From positions 372,001 through 436,000 of the forward strand of contig NZ_CP011025.1 in NCBI RefSeq assembly GCF_000238395.3: DNA of 64,000 nucleotides. The letters run 5' to 3'. A model generated the notes under the pieces. It was not told the DNA's origin. It was given only the letters and a program-made list of their open reading frames with translations, and did not search any database. Below, in pieces: positions 47,685-56,623 of this stretch. How positions within the stretch are numbered: the stretch's first letter is position 1; each line of letters begins with the position of its first letter. This DNA is from Pseudoalteromonas arctica A 37-1-2. GTDB lineage: Bacteria > Pseudomonadota > Gammaproteobacteria > Enterobacterales > Alteromonadaceae. A program made the translations under genes and the position numbers.

Positions 47685-47704
47685 GGTGTTATTTTGGCCT
47701 TAAC

Positions 47705-49891
47705 CTAAATCATGTCTATAGGGTCTACGTCTAAGCTCCAGCGTACTTTTTGTGCAAGTTTACTGGTACTTAAATAATCAACCATTTGCGCAAGGTACTG
47801 ATGTAATATGCGACGATCTTGCGCTTGAATATGCAATTGAAAACGATACATACCTGCGACTCTTTCAAGTGGGGCAGGGATCGGACCGAGCAATTGTATA
47901 CCAGATACCCCATTCACAGGAACCAAATCCGTCAAAAAATCGACGACTAGTTTAATACTATGTCCTTGTGCACGCACAATGGCCATATTTGTAATGGGCG
48001 GTAAGTCAGCATCATCGCGCTCACTAAGAGCAAAACGGGCAAAGTCTTGGTAACCATTATTAACTAAGTCTTGCAAAAGAGGGTGTTCTGGAAAGTGTGT
48101 TTGTAATAACACTTGACCAGGTTCTCCTGAACGTCCAGCACGCCCCGCTACTTGGGTGACTAATTGCGCTAAATGCTCTGTCGCTCTGAAGTCGCATGAG
48201 TATAAGCCGCTATCTACATCTAAAATTATAACAAGGCTCACATCTGCAAAGTGATGGCCTTTGGCAAGCATTTGTGTGCCCACTAAAATGCGTGCGCCCC
48301 CTAGGTTTATTTCATCAAGTGCTTTTTCAAGGCTACCTTTTCGGCGAGTTGAATCGCGGTCTATACGAGTAATGGGTGTATCAGGGAACTCGGTCGATAA
48401 AAACTCTTCAATTTGCTCTGTGCCTTTACCGTTAGGAAATATTTGCGTACTTCCACAGTCAGGGCATTGGTGAGGGACAGGGTACTGGTCGCCACAGTGA
48501 TGACAGATCATTTGCCCAATCGCTTTATGAAATGTAGCGCTGGTACTGCATCGTTTACACTCGCTCAACCACCCGCACTCATGGCAAATAAGGGTTGGTG
48601 AGAAACCTCGGCGATTTAAAAATACCATAACCTGTTTACCGCGATTTAAGTGCTGACGCATAGTAGCAAGGCTTGCATGTGCAATACCTGCTTGGTCGGG
48701 CTGACCTTTCATATCGAGTAACTTAAACTGATTGTCAGTCGCTGTTTGCGCACGCTCCGTTAAACTTAATAGCTGGTATTTGTTATTAATTGCTTTGTGA
48801 AGTGTTTCAAGCGCGGGTGTGGCGCTGCCTAATATAAGCGGGATTTTATGCTGAAAAGCTCTGTAAGCGGCTAAATCACGAGCATGGTAACGAAGGGTAT
48901 CTTGTTGTTTAAATGACGAGTCGTGTTCTTCATCAACAACAATCATACCGAGTTTTAAAAATGGCAGAAAAATACTCGAACGTGTGCCAATAACTATCGC
49001 ACAACTGCCTTTTTCGCAAAAACGCCATGTTTGTAAACGTTCGTTGTCGGTAAGTGCTGAGTGCCAAAGCATAATGGGTGTATCAGGAAAGCGGCGGCGA
49101 AAACGGTTTACGGTTTGTGGTGTTAGGCCGATTTCGGGCACGAGTACGAGGGCTTGCTCGCCACGTTTGAGTACTTCTTCTAGGCACTGTAAATACACTT
49201 CGGTTTTACCGCTGCCCGTTACGCCTTCTAATAAGAAGCTGCTAAAGCCAGTACTTTGATTTATAGCTGTGCAAGCAACCGCTTGTTCTTTATTAAGTAC
49301 TGGTTTACTACCGACGGTTGGAGCAACACTTTGCCATTGGTTATCGTGCTCAATAGTTTGTGTTATGAGTTCTTTATCTATTAAGCTATCTATTGTTTTT
49401 TTACTAAAGCCCAGTGCTTTTAACTCAGTTAATGATGACTTACCTGATTGCGATAACTGCTTTAATAGGTTGAGCTGTGTTTTAGCTTTTAATGACGGTA
49501 CTTTTGCACCTTTTTCTGTCAGGGCAACCATATTAATACTGGTTTTATCAGGCGATTCACCTTGGCGAAGTGCACCAGGTAGCGCTATATGAATAGTTTC
49601 GCCTAATGGATAGCAATAATAGCGGGCAGTAAAGCTAAGGAGTTCTAAATGCTGGGCACTTAAAATAGGGGCGTCATCTATTACCTCTATAATATTTTTA
49701 ATTTTATTTAAAGGGACGTCGGTACTGCTTTTAATACCCAGAACAACCGCTACTTTTTTTTGATTACCAAAAGGTACCAAAACCCGCATGCCAGGTAGTA
49801 AAGGAGTTGATAAGCCACTGAGCTGTTCTTCTATTTTATAATCAAAGGTGCGTGGAAGCGGGACTTTAATAGCAACTTCAACAAAACTCAT
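47705..49891 (-). CDS. priA: primosomal protein N' (replication restart helicase PriA)
   Basis: 728 residues. N-terminal 3' DNA-binding domain (MSFVEVAIKVPLPRTFDYK), helicase core with Walker A GVTGSGKTEVYLQ and DEEHDSSFKQQ, and a zinc-binding insert with eight cysteines (CHECGWLSECKRCS, CHHCGDQY, CPDCGS). GRAGRSGEPGQVLLQT is motif VI. It recognises abandoned forks and reloads DnaB. ftsN follows 20 bp downstream; rpmE is divergent. Confidence 0.97.
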   Translation of the reverse strand: MSFVEVAIKVPLPRTFDYKIEEQLSGLSTPLLPGMRVLVPFGNQKKVAVVLGIKSSTDVPLNKIKNIIEVIDDAPILSAQHLELLSFTARYYCYPLGETIHIALPGALRQGESPDKTSINMVALTEKGAKVPSLKAKTQLNLLKQLSQSGKSSLTELKALGFSKKTIDSLIDKELITQTIEHDNQWQSVAPTVGSKPVLNKEQAVACTAINQSTGFSSFLLEGVTGSGKTEVYLQCLEEVLKRGEQALVLVPEIGLTPQTVNRFRRRFPDTPIMLWHSALTDNERLQTWRFCEKGSCAIVIGTRSSIFLPFLKLGMIVVDEEHDSSFKQQDTLRYHARDLAAYRAFQHKIPLILGSATPALETLHKAINNKYQLLSLTERAQTATDNQFKLLDMKGQPDQAGIAHASLATMRQHLNRGKQVMVFLNRRGFSPTLICHECGWLSECKRCSTSATFHKAIGQMICHHCGDQYPVPHQCPDCGSTQIFPNGKGTEQIEEFLSTEFPDTPITRIDRDSTRRKGSLEKALDEINLGGARILVGTQMLAKGHHFADVSLVIILDVDSGLYSCDFRATEHLAQLVTQVAGRAGRSGEPGQVLLQTHFPEHPLLQDLVNNGYQDFARFALSERDDADLPPITNMAIVRAQGHSIKLVVDFLTDLVPVNGVSGIQLLGPIPAPLERVAGMYRFQLHIQAQDRRILHQYLAQMVDYLSTSKLAQKVRWSLDVDPIDMI

Positions 49892-50063
49892 AACAACTCA
49901 ACCCGTAAAATTAATGCTGTAATGTACTAAAAATAACGCTAAAAACCTACTAGCAATAGCGCTTGAGACAGAGATTGTTCACTTTTTTGGCAAAAATATA
50001 AATAAATACTTGTGTGGGGGGAGGTTGTTGGATAAAATCCGCCACCAACAAATTTGTTTTAAC

Positions 50064-50121
50064 GACGTATGGTGCCAAACTCCGGGTTTGGAGAGCGATG
50101 CGGCCTTAACTAGAGGTTCCT
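50064..50121 (+). promoter_or_regulatory. candidate autoregulatory leader of ribosomal protein L31
   Basis: Directly before rpmE: hairpin CCAAAC-TCCGG-GTTTGG (50075-50091) followed by GAGAGCGATGCGGCC and the AGAGG ribosome site. L31 leaders are described in gammaproteobacteria; this one is proposed from position and the hairpin only, not from a covariance match. Confidence 0.5.
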
Positions 50122-50337
50122 ATGAAAGAAGGTATTCACCCTAAGTACGAAGTAATTTCTGCAACATGTTCATGTGGAAATAAATTCGAAACTAGCTCAA
50201 CTCTTTGTAAAGACATTCACTTAGACGTATGTTCTGCGTGTCACCCGTTTTACACTGGTAAGCAAAAAGTTTTAGACACTGGCGGACGTGTTGATCGCTT
50301 CAACAAGCGCTTCGGTGCACTTGCCAGCAAGAAGTAA
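50122..50337 (+). CDS. rpmE: 50S ribosomal protein L31, zinc-binding type
   Basis: 71 residues. The start [12 protein letters not shown] and the four Cys-type ligands in CSCGNKF and [12 protein letters not shown] mark the zinc (C+) form. L31 forms part of the bridge between the subunits. Divergent from priA, as in E. coli. It is followed by a strong terminator, and preceded by a likely leader element. Confidence 0.97.
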   Translation: MKEGIHPKYEVISATCSCGNKFETSSTLCKDIHLDVCSACHPFYTGKQKVLDTGGRVDRFNKRFGALASKK

Positions 50338-50353
50338 TTATTGCTGTTTAGTT

Positions 50354-50381
50354 AAAAAAAGCACCTTAGGGTGCTTTTTTT
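50354..50381 (+). terminator. rpmE terminator
   Basis: AAAAAAAGCACC / GGTGCTTTTTTT stem around a short TTAG loop. Confidence 0.92.
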
Positions 50382-50408
50382 GTGCCTAAAATTTGTTATT
50401 TATTATCT

Positions 50409-50570
50409 TAAACTAACCTACATAAATCTTTGAGCAATTTAACGAATTAAATTGCACTATAACGTCGTTAAAAATTTTTTATTTAGAACAACTAGATACA
50501 AAAATTTTTGCCTAGTTCTAGCGTAATTTTCTTAACGTTAAATAGACCCCATATATAAGCGGATTGGTAT
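50409..50570. repeat. MITE-like interspersed repeat, copy 3
   Basis: Nearly identical to the copy at 22139-22299 (about 95% by eye), including the hairpin CAATTTAA-CGAA-TTAAATTG. The left end is worn (AACTAACCTACATAAATC for ATACCAACCTGCATAAGTC); the right end keeps ATTGGTAT. Confidence 0.75.
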
Positions 50571-50867
50571 TATTTCGTTGATTTTAACTATCCCCTCCTT
50601 TTGCATAACTATTTCCTATTCTTATTCTGAGTATGCATAATCCTTTACAGACAAATCGATAGATATTCTCTATATTTTAAATAGTACAATTTTTAACTAG
50701 GTTGATAAAAGTAGCTAACGTGGGCTTATCTGTTTTTAAAGTAGGGTAGTAGGCTGTTATTCTAAGTTTATGCTGATACTTTAAGTATACATTTTATAAG
50801 ATTTTGATAGGCATAAAAGCACCTTAAAACTTACTTTTTAGGTGAATTTTTATTTATTAAATGTTGA

Positions 50868-50873
50868 TATAAT
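50868..50873 (+). promoter_or_regulatory. candidate malic enzyme -10 box
   Basis: TGA-TATAAT, an extended -10 promoter, about 150 bp before the malic enzyme ATG. A hairpin GGGTA-TCG-TACCC (50964-50976) lies in the predicted leader. I see no gene in 50571-51025. Confidence 0.4.
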
Positions 50874-51025
50874 CCTGCAAAGTTACTGAAAAACCTCTTA
50901 AAATTAAAGGATATAGCATATAACAGGATAGACCTGATATTGCTTGGAATTTAAAAATAATAAGGGTATCGTACCCCAAGACTCCATCTCTCACTTTAAC
51001 TTAAATTGCAGGATACCATCGCGTT

Positions 51026-52267
51026 ATGTCTGACTTTCGTGAACAAGCACTACATTACCACTCACATCCCGTACCAGGTAAAATTAGCATTGAGCTTACA
51101 AAACCAGCTGAAACGGCTCATGATCTTGCACTTGCGTATAGCCCAGGTGTTGCCGAACCTGTACGTGAAATAGCTGCAGATCCTGCAAATGCTTATAAAT
51201 ATACTGGTAAAGGTAACATGGTTGCGGTTATTACTAATGGTACTGCAATTCTAGGCCTTGGTAATTTAGGTCCTTTAGCGTCTAAGCCTGTAATGGAAGG
51301 CAAAGCGTTATTGTTTAAACGTTTTGCAGGGCTTGATTCTATCGATATTGAAGTTAAGCACAAAACAACAGAAGACTTTATTAATACGGTTGCCAACATT
51401 GCCGACACATTCGGTGGTATTAACCTTGAAGATATTAAAGCACCAGAGTGTTTTGAAATAGAAAAAGCATTAATAGAGCGTTGTAGTATTCCTGTTTTTC
51501 ATGACGATCAACACGGTACTGCCATTGTAACGGCTGCTGGTATGTTAAATGCGCTAGAAGTACAAGGTAAGTCAATTGAAGATGCAATTATTGTATGTTT
51601 AGGTGCAGGCGCTGCCGCTGTTGCGTGTATGGAGCTGTTAATTAAGTGTGGCGCACTGCGTGAACACATTTATATGCTTGACCGCAAAGGTGTTATTCAT
51701 ACCCGCCGCGATGACTTAAATGAATACAAACAGCTTTTTGCTAATAATACCGATAAGCGTACATTGCAAGATGTAATTGCAGATGCAGATGTATTTGTGG
51801 GTGTTTCTGGCCCTAACTTATTAGCGGCTGAAGATTTAAAGCTAATGGCTGCAAAACCAGTTGTGTTTGCATGTTCAAATCCAGATCCTGAGATTGATCC
51901 TGCACTTGCGCACGGCGCACGCAACGATTTAATCATGGCAACAGGGCGCTCTGATTACCCTAACCAAGTTAATAATGTTTTATGTTTCCCGTTTATTTTC
52001 CGTGGTGCGCTTGATGTACGTGCAAGCGCTATTAACGATGAAATGAAAATTGCTGCAGTAGATGCTATTCGAAGTATTGCCAAAGAGCCAGTACCTGCAG
52101 AAGTTTTAAAAGCCGCTGGTGTAGATAAACTAGAATTTGGTGCGCAGTATATTATTCCAAAACCAATGGATCCACGTTTACTGCCGCGTATAGCAAGAGC
52201 TGTTGCACTTGCTGCTATTGAGTCAGGTGTTGCACAAATTGAGCTACCTGAAAACTATATGCAGTAA
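51026..52267 (+). CDS. malic enzyme, short form
   Basis: 413 residues. Oxidative decarboxylation of malate to pyruvate. Contains the malic N-domain (VKHKTTEDFINTV, LEDIKAPECFEIE, FHDDQHGTAIV) and NAD(P) domain (VCLGAGAAAVACMELL). It lacks the phosphotransacetylase-like C-terminus of MaeB, so it is the small prokaryotic form; cofactor choice cannot be told from the motif alone. Convergent with metJ across a bidirectional terminator. Confidence 0.93.
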   Translation: MSDFREQALHYHSHPVPGKISIELTKPAETAHDLALAYSPGVAEPVREIAADPANAYKYTGKGNMVAVITNGTAILGLGNLGPLASKPVMEGKALLFKRFAGLDSIDIEVKHKTTEDFINTVANIADTFGGINLEDIKAPECFEIEKALIERCSIPVFHDDQHGTAIVTAAGMLNALEVQGKSIEDAIIVCLGAGAAAVACMELLIKCGALREHIYMLDRKGVIHTRRDDLNEYKQLFANNTDKRTLQDVIADADVFVGVSGPNLLAAEDLKLMAAKPVVFACSNPDPEIDPALAHGARNDLIMATGRSDYPNQVNNVLCFPFIFRGALDVRASAINDEMKIAAVDAIRSIAKEPVPAEVLKAAGVDKLEFGAQYIIPKPMDPRLLPRIARAVALAAIESGVAQIELPENYMQ

Positions 52268-52303
52268 ATCTATACAGTAGAGCTATGCAATAAAATTTAG
52301 ACA

Positions 52304-52337
52304 TAAAAAAACCTCAGTAATTACTGAGGTTTTTTTT
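52304..52337. terminator. bidirectional terminator between malic enzyme and metJ
   Basis: AAAAAAACCTCAGTA-AT-TACTGAGGTTTTTTTT, near perfect and symmetrical, with A and T runs on the two sides. Confidence 0.93.
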
Positions 52338-52350
52338 GTCTTTGTAATAT

Positions 52351-52671
52351 TTATTCTTCGTTTAAAACGGGTACTTCTAGACCCATTTCTTGCATTATTT
52401 TTTTAACTTCTTCTGGCACTTTTTCGGCGTTATCTTTACGTAAGTCATCGTCATTTGGTAAAGGTTGGCCAGTAAAAGCATGCAAAAATGCCTCACATAG
52501 CAATTCACTATTTGTAGCATGGCGAAGGTTATTGATTTGACGACGTGTACGTTCGTCAGTTAATACCTTTAATACATTTAGCGGGATCGAAACGGTGATC
52601 TTTTTAACTTGCTCTGATTTTTTACCGTGTTCTGCGTATGGGTGAATATACTCACCATTCCATTTAGCCAT
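52351..52671 (-). CDS. metJ: methionine repressor MetJ
   Basis: 106-residue ribbon-helix-helix repressor (E. coli 105) using S-adenosylmethionine as co-repressor. The beta ribbon [27 protein letters not shown] (first half shown by family alignment) and [20 protein letters not shown] are almost invariant. Divergent from metB; a consensus met box in between should allow repression of metBL and metJ. Confidence 0.97.
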   Translation of the reverse strand: MAKWNGEYIHPYAEHGKKSEQVKKITVSIPLNVLKVLTDERTRRQINNLRHATNSELLCEAFLHAFTGQPLPNDDDLRKDNAEKVPEEVKKIMQEMGLEVPVLNEE

Positions 52672-52924
52672 AAGATGTATCGTTGCCTCAGATTATTAAT
52701 TTCTCACACGGTATAAAAAGCGTGTAAATATGCGTGAAATTCTATCGATTTAAAAAAGATAGTCAAATAATAGATACCGATCTATCTTAATAAGCCTATT
52801 GTAGGTGTAAAGATAAGCACACTTTTGTGAGCTAAAATGTGTTATTCGCAGAGGCCCCTTCTACTTTTAGCCATCTAGAGCTTTAAAATACTTTGACTTA
52901 TCAAAACGGATAACTTACTCTTTT

Positions 52925-52932
52925 AGACGTCT
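52925..52932. promoter_or_regulatory. MetJ operator (met box)
   Basis: Perfect consensus AGACGTCT, with a 5-of-8 neighbour AAACATCC directly after it (52933-52940). A second possible half-cluster is AGCCATCT at 52869. MetJ binds tandem 8-bp boxes, and this lies 28 bp before the metB ATG. Confidence 0.85.
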
Positions 52933-52960
52933 AAACATCCAAATTAATCAGGTGACGAAT

Positions 52961-54208
52961 ATGAGCGAAAAAAACAAAGCGACCATTGCTGTACGTAACG
53001 GCGTTGATGCTGATAAACATCATGGTGCGGTGGTACCGCCAATTTATTTATCGACTACTTATTCGTTTGCCGACTTTGATACTAAGCGTGAGTATGATTA
53101 TGGTCGTAGCGGTAATCCTAATCGTGATATTTTAGCTGAGACGCTTGCTAAGCTTGAAGGTGGCGCTCGTGGCATAATTACAGCTACAGGCATGGCTGCC
53201 GTGCATTTAGCTACTCAGCTACTTAATAGTGACGATACGTTAGTAATTCCGCATGATTGTTATGGTGGCAGCTATCGTTTATTTACATCTTTACAAAAAC
53301 GCGGACTACTAAAGCTCGAAATATTAGATTTAACAAAAGAAGAAAGCCTTCAACAAATTTTAGTAATTAAACCTAAGCTTATTTGGATAGAAACCCCAAG
53401 TAACCCAGTACTTCGTTTAACAGATATCAAAGCGGTTACCGATGTGGCTAAGCAATGCGGTGCATTGGTGGCTGCAGATAACACGTTTTTGTCGCCTGCT
53501 TTACAAAATCCTATTAAGTTTGGTGTAGATATTGTGGTGCATTCAACCACTAAATACATTAACGGACACTCAGATGTAGTAGGCGGCGCTGTTATTGCCG
53601 CAACACAAGAGTTAGGCGATGAGCTTGCTTGGTGGGCTAATAACATTGGTATTACGGGTGCGCCTTTTGATAGCTATTTAACGCTTCGTGGTTTACGTAC
53701 TTTAAATGTGCGCCTAAGGCAGCATCAAGAAAATGCACTGGCAATAGCTAAGTACCTTGAAAGCTCTGAATATGTAAGCCAAGTTTACTACCCAGGTCTT
53801 GAGTCGCATCCTCAGCATGAGCTGGCTAAAGCACAGCAACTTGGTTTTGGTGGCATGGTTAGTTTTGATATTAAAGGCGATATAAATGACGCTGCGGCAT
53901 TTTTAACTAGCCTTAAAACGTTTAGTTTAGCTGAGTCACTAGGTGGCGTAGAGAGCTTAATTTGTCACCCTGCAACTATGACGCACGCAGGTATGGAGGC
54001 AACAGCACGTTTAGAAGCGGGTGTGGGCGATACGCTTATTCGTATTTCGGTAGGTATTGAAGATATACACGATTTAGTCGCTGATTTTGAGCGAGTGTTT
54101 GAACTTGTAAAACCAGGGCAAAATAAAAATGTTGGCCGTGTAGGCAAGGGAGCAGGCACTTCTGGTGGTAACGTTAAATTAAGTGCAGCCCGTCCGGCGC
54201 TTTGGTGA
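52961..54208 (+). CDS. metB: cystathionine gamma-synthase
   Basis: 415 residues from ATG 52961 (AGGTGA upstream; a GTG three codons earlier overlaps that site). PLP enzyme joining an O-acylhomoserine to cysteine. The PLP lysine is K198 in HSTTKYINGHSD, with YGRSGNP at 47-53. The gene pair with metL and the metJ neighbourhood favour MetB over a lyase. The C-terminal tail (KNVGRVGKGAGTSGGNVKLS) extends beyond the common family end. The metL ATG is 5 bp downstream. Confidence 0.94.
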   Translation: MSEKNKATIAVRNGVDADKHHGAVVPPIYLSTTYSFADFDTKREYDYGRSGNPNRDILAETLAKLEGGARGIITATGMAAVHLATQLLNSDDTLVIPHDCYGGSYRLFTSLQKRGLLKLEILDLTKEESLQQILVIKPKLIWIETPSNPVLRLTDIKAVTDVAKQCGALVAADNTFLSPALQNPIKFGVDIVVHSTTKYINGHSDVVGGAVIAATQELGDELAWWANNIGITGAPFDSYLTLRGLRTLNVRLRQHQENALAIAKYLESSEYVSQVYYPGLESHPQHELAKAQQLGFGGMVSFDIKGDINDAAAFLTSLKTFSLAESLGGVESLICHPATMTHAGMEATARLEAGVGDTLIRISVGIEDIHDLVADFERVFELVKPGQNKNVGRVGKGAGTSGGNVKLSAARPALW

Positions 54209-54213
54209 TTAAT

Positions 54214-56559
54214 ATGGTTAATTGTGTACATAAATTTGGTGGTTCAAGCTTAAGCTCTAGTGAGCGCTATCAAAGCGTAGCTAAAATAATTATTGGGCAT
54301 ACTCAGACGGGCGACTGTGTTGTGGTGTCTGCTGCAGGTAAAACTACAGATACACTTGTGTCGTTGTGGCAAAGTTATCAGCAGCAAGACACGCAAGCTG
54401 TCGCTGATATTTTACTGCAGTTAAATAACCATCAAAGTGATTTAATAGAGCAGCTATTAGAAGCCGATTTAAAACGAAGTGCACTTAAAACACTAAGTAT
54501 CGAACTTAGCTATATTGCAGAACTTGCTCAAGCTGAGCAGCTAAAAGAGGCTGCATTACTTGCACATGGCGAACTGTGGTCAGCACGTTTACTCGCTACT
54601 TATTTACAGCAGCTAAATATTGAGGCATGCGCTCAAGATGCACGTACTCTTTTTATCTTAAATGATGGCGAATTAATGCATGCGCAAAATGCGCAGCAAT
54701 GTGGGCAGTTAATTTTGCCTAATAAAATAAATGTTGTTACTGGGTTTATTGCCGCAGATATCAAAGGCGAGACTGTAACACTTGGCCGAAATGGGAGTGA
54801 CTACAGTGCAACACTACTTGCAAATTACTGTAATGCTAAGCAAGTATGTATTTGGACCGATACACAGGGTGTGTTTAGCACTGATCCTCGAAAGGTAAAA
54901 AAAGCGATTAAATACGGCAAAATTTGCCGTGGACAGGCTAATTTATTAGCTCGTTTGGGTAACCCTGTATTACATGCAAAAACACTATCGCCACTTAAAA
55001 ACACAGATATTAAGCTAGCTGTTCGCAGTAGTTTTGACGTACAAGCAAGTCCAACAGATATAGTCAAAGAAGGTTCAGCGAAGAAAAAGCGCTTTATAAC
55101 CACGTTGCAAAATGTTGACCTATTAATGGTTGAAGGATTAAGTGAAGGTGAGGTTGCAAGTGTTAGTCAGCTTATTCAGCATAGTCTTCATCACTTTACC
55201 CATAATGGTGAAGTGTATTTAGTAGTACCTGCAGCACAAACTTATCTGGTTATTAATTATTTTGCGGGTAGGGCAAATATTAGCGAGTCAAATTTAAACG
55301 GTTGTGCAATTGTAGCGCCTGAGCAAGGCGTTAATACATTAAGCTTACAAGCATTAGATTTATTAAAACTCCACAGCATAAAACCTCGTTTTGTCCATCA
55401 AGATACTGGCTATGCTTTATTGCTTACCGATCAATTTATAGATAGTGATATACAAAGTGACTTACACGATAAGCTAATTAATAAAGGCCAAGAAATCGCA
55501 ATTATAGTTGCGGGGCTTGGTAACGTTGGCGACGTTTTCATTAAACAGTTGTCGGCACAATTTGAGCGTTTATCGGATGACTTTAGTATTAAATTAGTCG
55601 GTCTAATTCGCTCTAAAAAAATGCTGTTTAATGCAAGTGGTATTAATACACAGCAATGGAAAACTCAATGGCAGCATGAGGCAAATAGCTATCAATCTGC
55701 AGATTTACTGAATGCTATAAATGAGCTCGATTACGAGCATAAAATTGTAATTGATATTACCGCAAGTGAACAATTTAGCTTGTTATATCCAGACTTTGTA
55801 GATAGAAACTGTCATTTAATTAGTGCTAATAAATACGCTGGAACAGCACCGACTACTTGGTATAAAGCACTTCGTAGTAATATTACAGAACGTAATTTAC
55901 ATTGGCGATATAACACCAGTGTAGGCGCTGGCTTACCTATTAACTTTGCTTTGGCTGATTTGCAAAATAGTGGCGATAAAATAACACGTATAGAAGGTGT
56001 TTTCTCAGGCACGCTTTCGTGGTTATGCAGTAAATATGATGGAACAAGGCCATTTTCTGAGTTGCTACTGGAAGCTCAGAAAATGGGATTCACAGAGCCA
56101 GACCCTCGCGAAGATTTATCTGGGCGAGATATGCAGCGTAAGCTACTTATTTTAGCTCGAGAGCTAGGTGTTGAGCTTGAACTTGACGATATTAGCTTAT
56201 CGGCATTGATGCCAGATGAACTTGCGCTGGGAAGTTGGGATGACTTTTTAAATAAAAAAGCACAGCTAGACGCGTTCATCGAAGAGCATGCAGTGACAGC
56301 AAAGTCTAAAAATTTAGTACTTAGATATACGGGCTTATTAGAAATCACACAAGGTGAAGTAATTGCTAAAGTGGGAATAGCGTATGTGCCTAATGGCGAT
56401 GCGTTAGCAAACCTTACACCTGGCGATAATATTTTTGTAATTAATAGCAAATGGTATAGCGATAACGCATTAGTGATTCAGGGGCCAGGAGCGGGTAGAG
56501 AAGTGACCGCTGCGGGTGTGCACTCTGATTTATATTGGCTTGTTCAAAACTTAAAATAA
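54214..56559 (+). CDS. metL: bifunctional aspartokinase / homoserine dehydrogenase II
   Basis: 781 residues from ATG 54214; upstream TTG/GTG codons overlap metB. N-terminal kinase (VHKFGGSSLSS; VTLGRNGSDYSATLLA) makes aspartyl phosphate; an ACT-containing linker (about 300-440); C-terminal dehydrogenase (IIVAGLGNVGDVF; SANKYAG; RIEGVFSGTLSWL). It covers the first and third steps toward homoserine and, with metB, forms the MetJ-controlled metBL operon known in enterics. Confidence 0.95.
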   Translation: MVNCVHKFGGSSLSSSERYQSVAKIIIGHTQTGDCVVVSAAGKTTDTLVSLWQSYQQQDTQAVADILLQLNNHQSDLIEQLLEADLKRSALKTLSIELSYIAELAQAEQLKEAALLAHGELWSARLLATYLQQLNIEACAQDARTLFILNDGELMHAQNAQQCGQLILPNKINVVTGFIAADIKGETVTLGRNGSDYSATLLANYCNAKQVCIWTDTQGVFSTDPRKVKKAIKYGKICRGQANLLARLGNPVLHAKTLSPLKNTDIKLAVRSSFDVQASPTDIVKEGSAKKKRFITTLQNVDLLMVEGLSEGEVASVSQLIQHSLHHFTHNGEVYLVVPAAQTYLVINYFAGRANISESNLNGCAIVAPEQGVNTLSLQALDLLKLHSIKPRFVHQDTGYALLLTDQFIDSDIQSDLHDKLINKGQEIAIIVAGLGNVGDVFIKQLSAQFERLSDDFSIKLVGLIRSKKMLFNASGINTQQWKTQWQHEANSYQSADLLNAINELDYEHKIVIDITASEQFSLLYPDFVDRNCHLISANKYAGTAPTTWYKALRSNITERNLHWRYNTSVGAGLPINFALADLQNSGDKITRIEGVFSGTLSWLCSKYDGTRPFSELLLEAQKMGFTEPDPREDLSGRDMQRKLLILARELGVELELDDISLSALMPDELALGSWDDFLNKKAQLDAFIEEHAVTAKSKNLVLRYTGLLEITQGEVIAKVGIAYVPNGDALANLTPGDNIFVINSKWYSDNALVIQGPGAGREVTAAGVHSDLYWLVQNLK

Positions 56560-56574
56560 ACCTTTGGTTTAAAC

Positions 56575-56606
56575 AAAAACGGCAGCTTAAATAAGCTGCC
56601 GTTTTT
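56575..56606. terminator. bidirectional terminator between metL and mrcA
   Basis: AAAAACGGCAGCTTA / TAAGCTGCCGTTTTT, 15-bp perfect stem with loop AA, flanked by the two convergent stop codons. Confidence 0.95.
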
Positions 56607-56623
56607 GTATTACATACATATTA

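Noticed and set aside
50841..50860. ArgR-box-like TGAATTTTTATTTATT before malic enzyme
   Set aside because: Only the left half resembles the ArgR consensus, and the context is not arginine-related; AT-rich chance is more likely.
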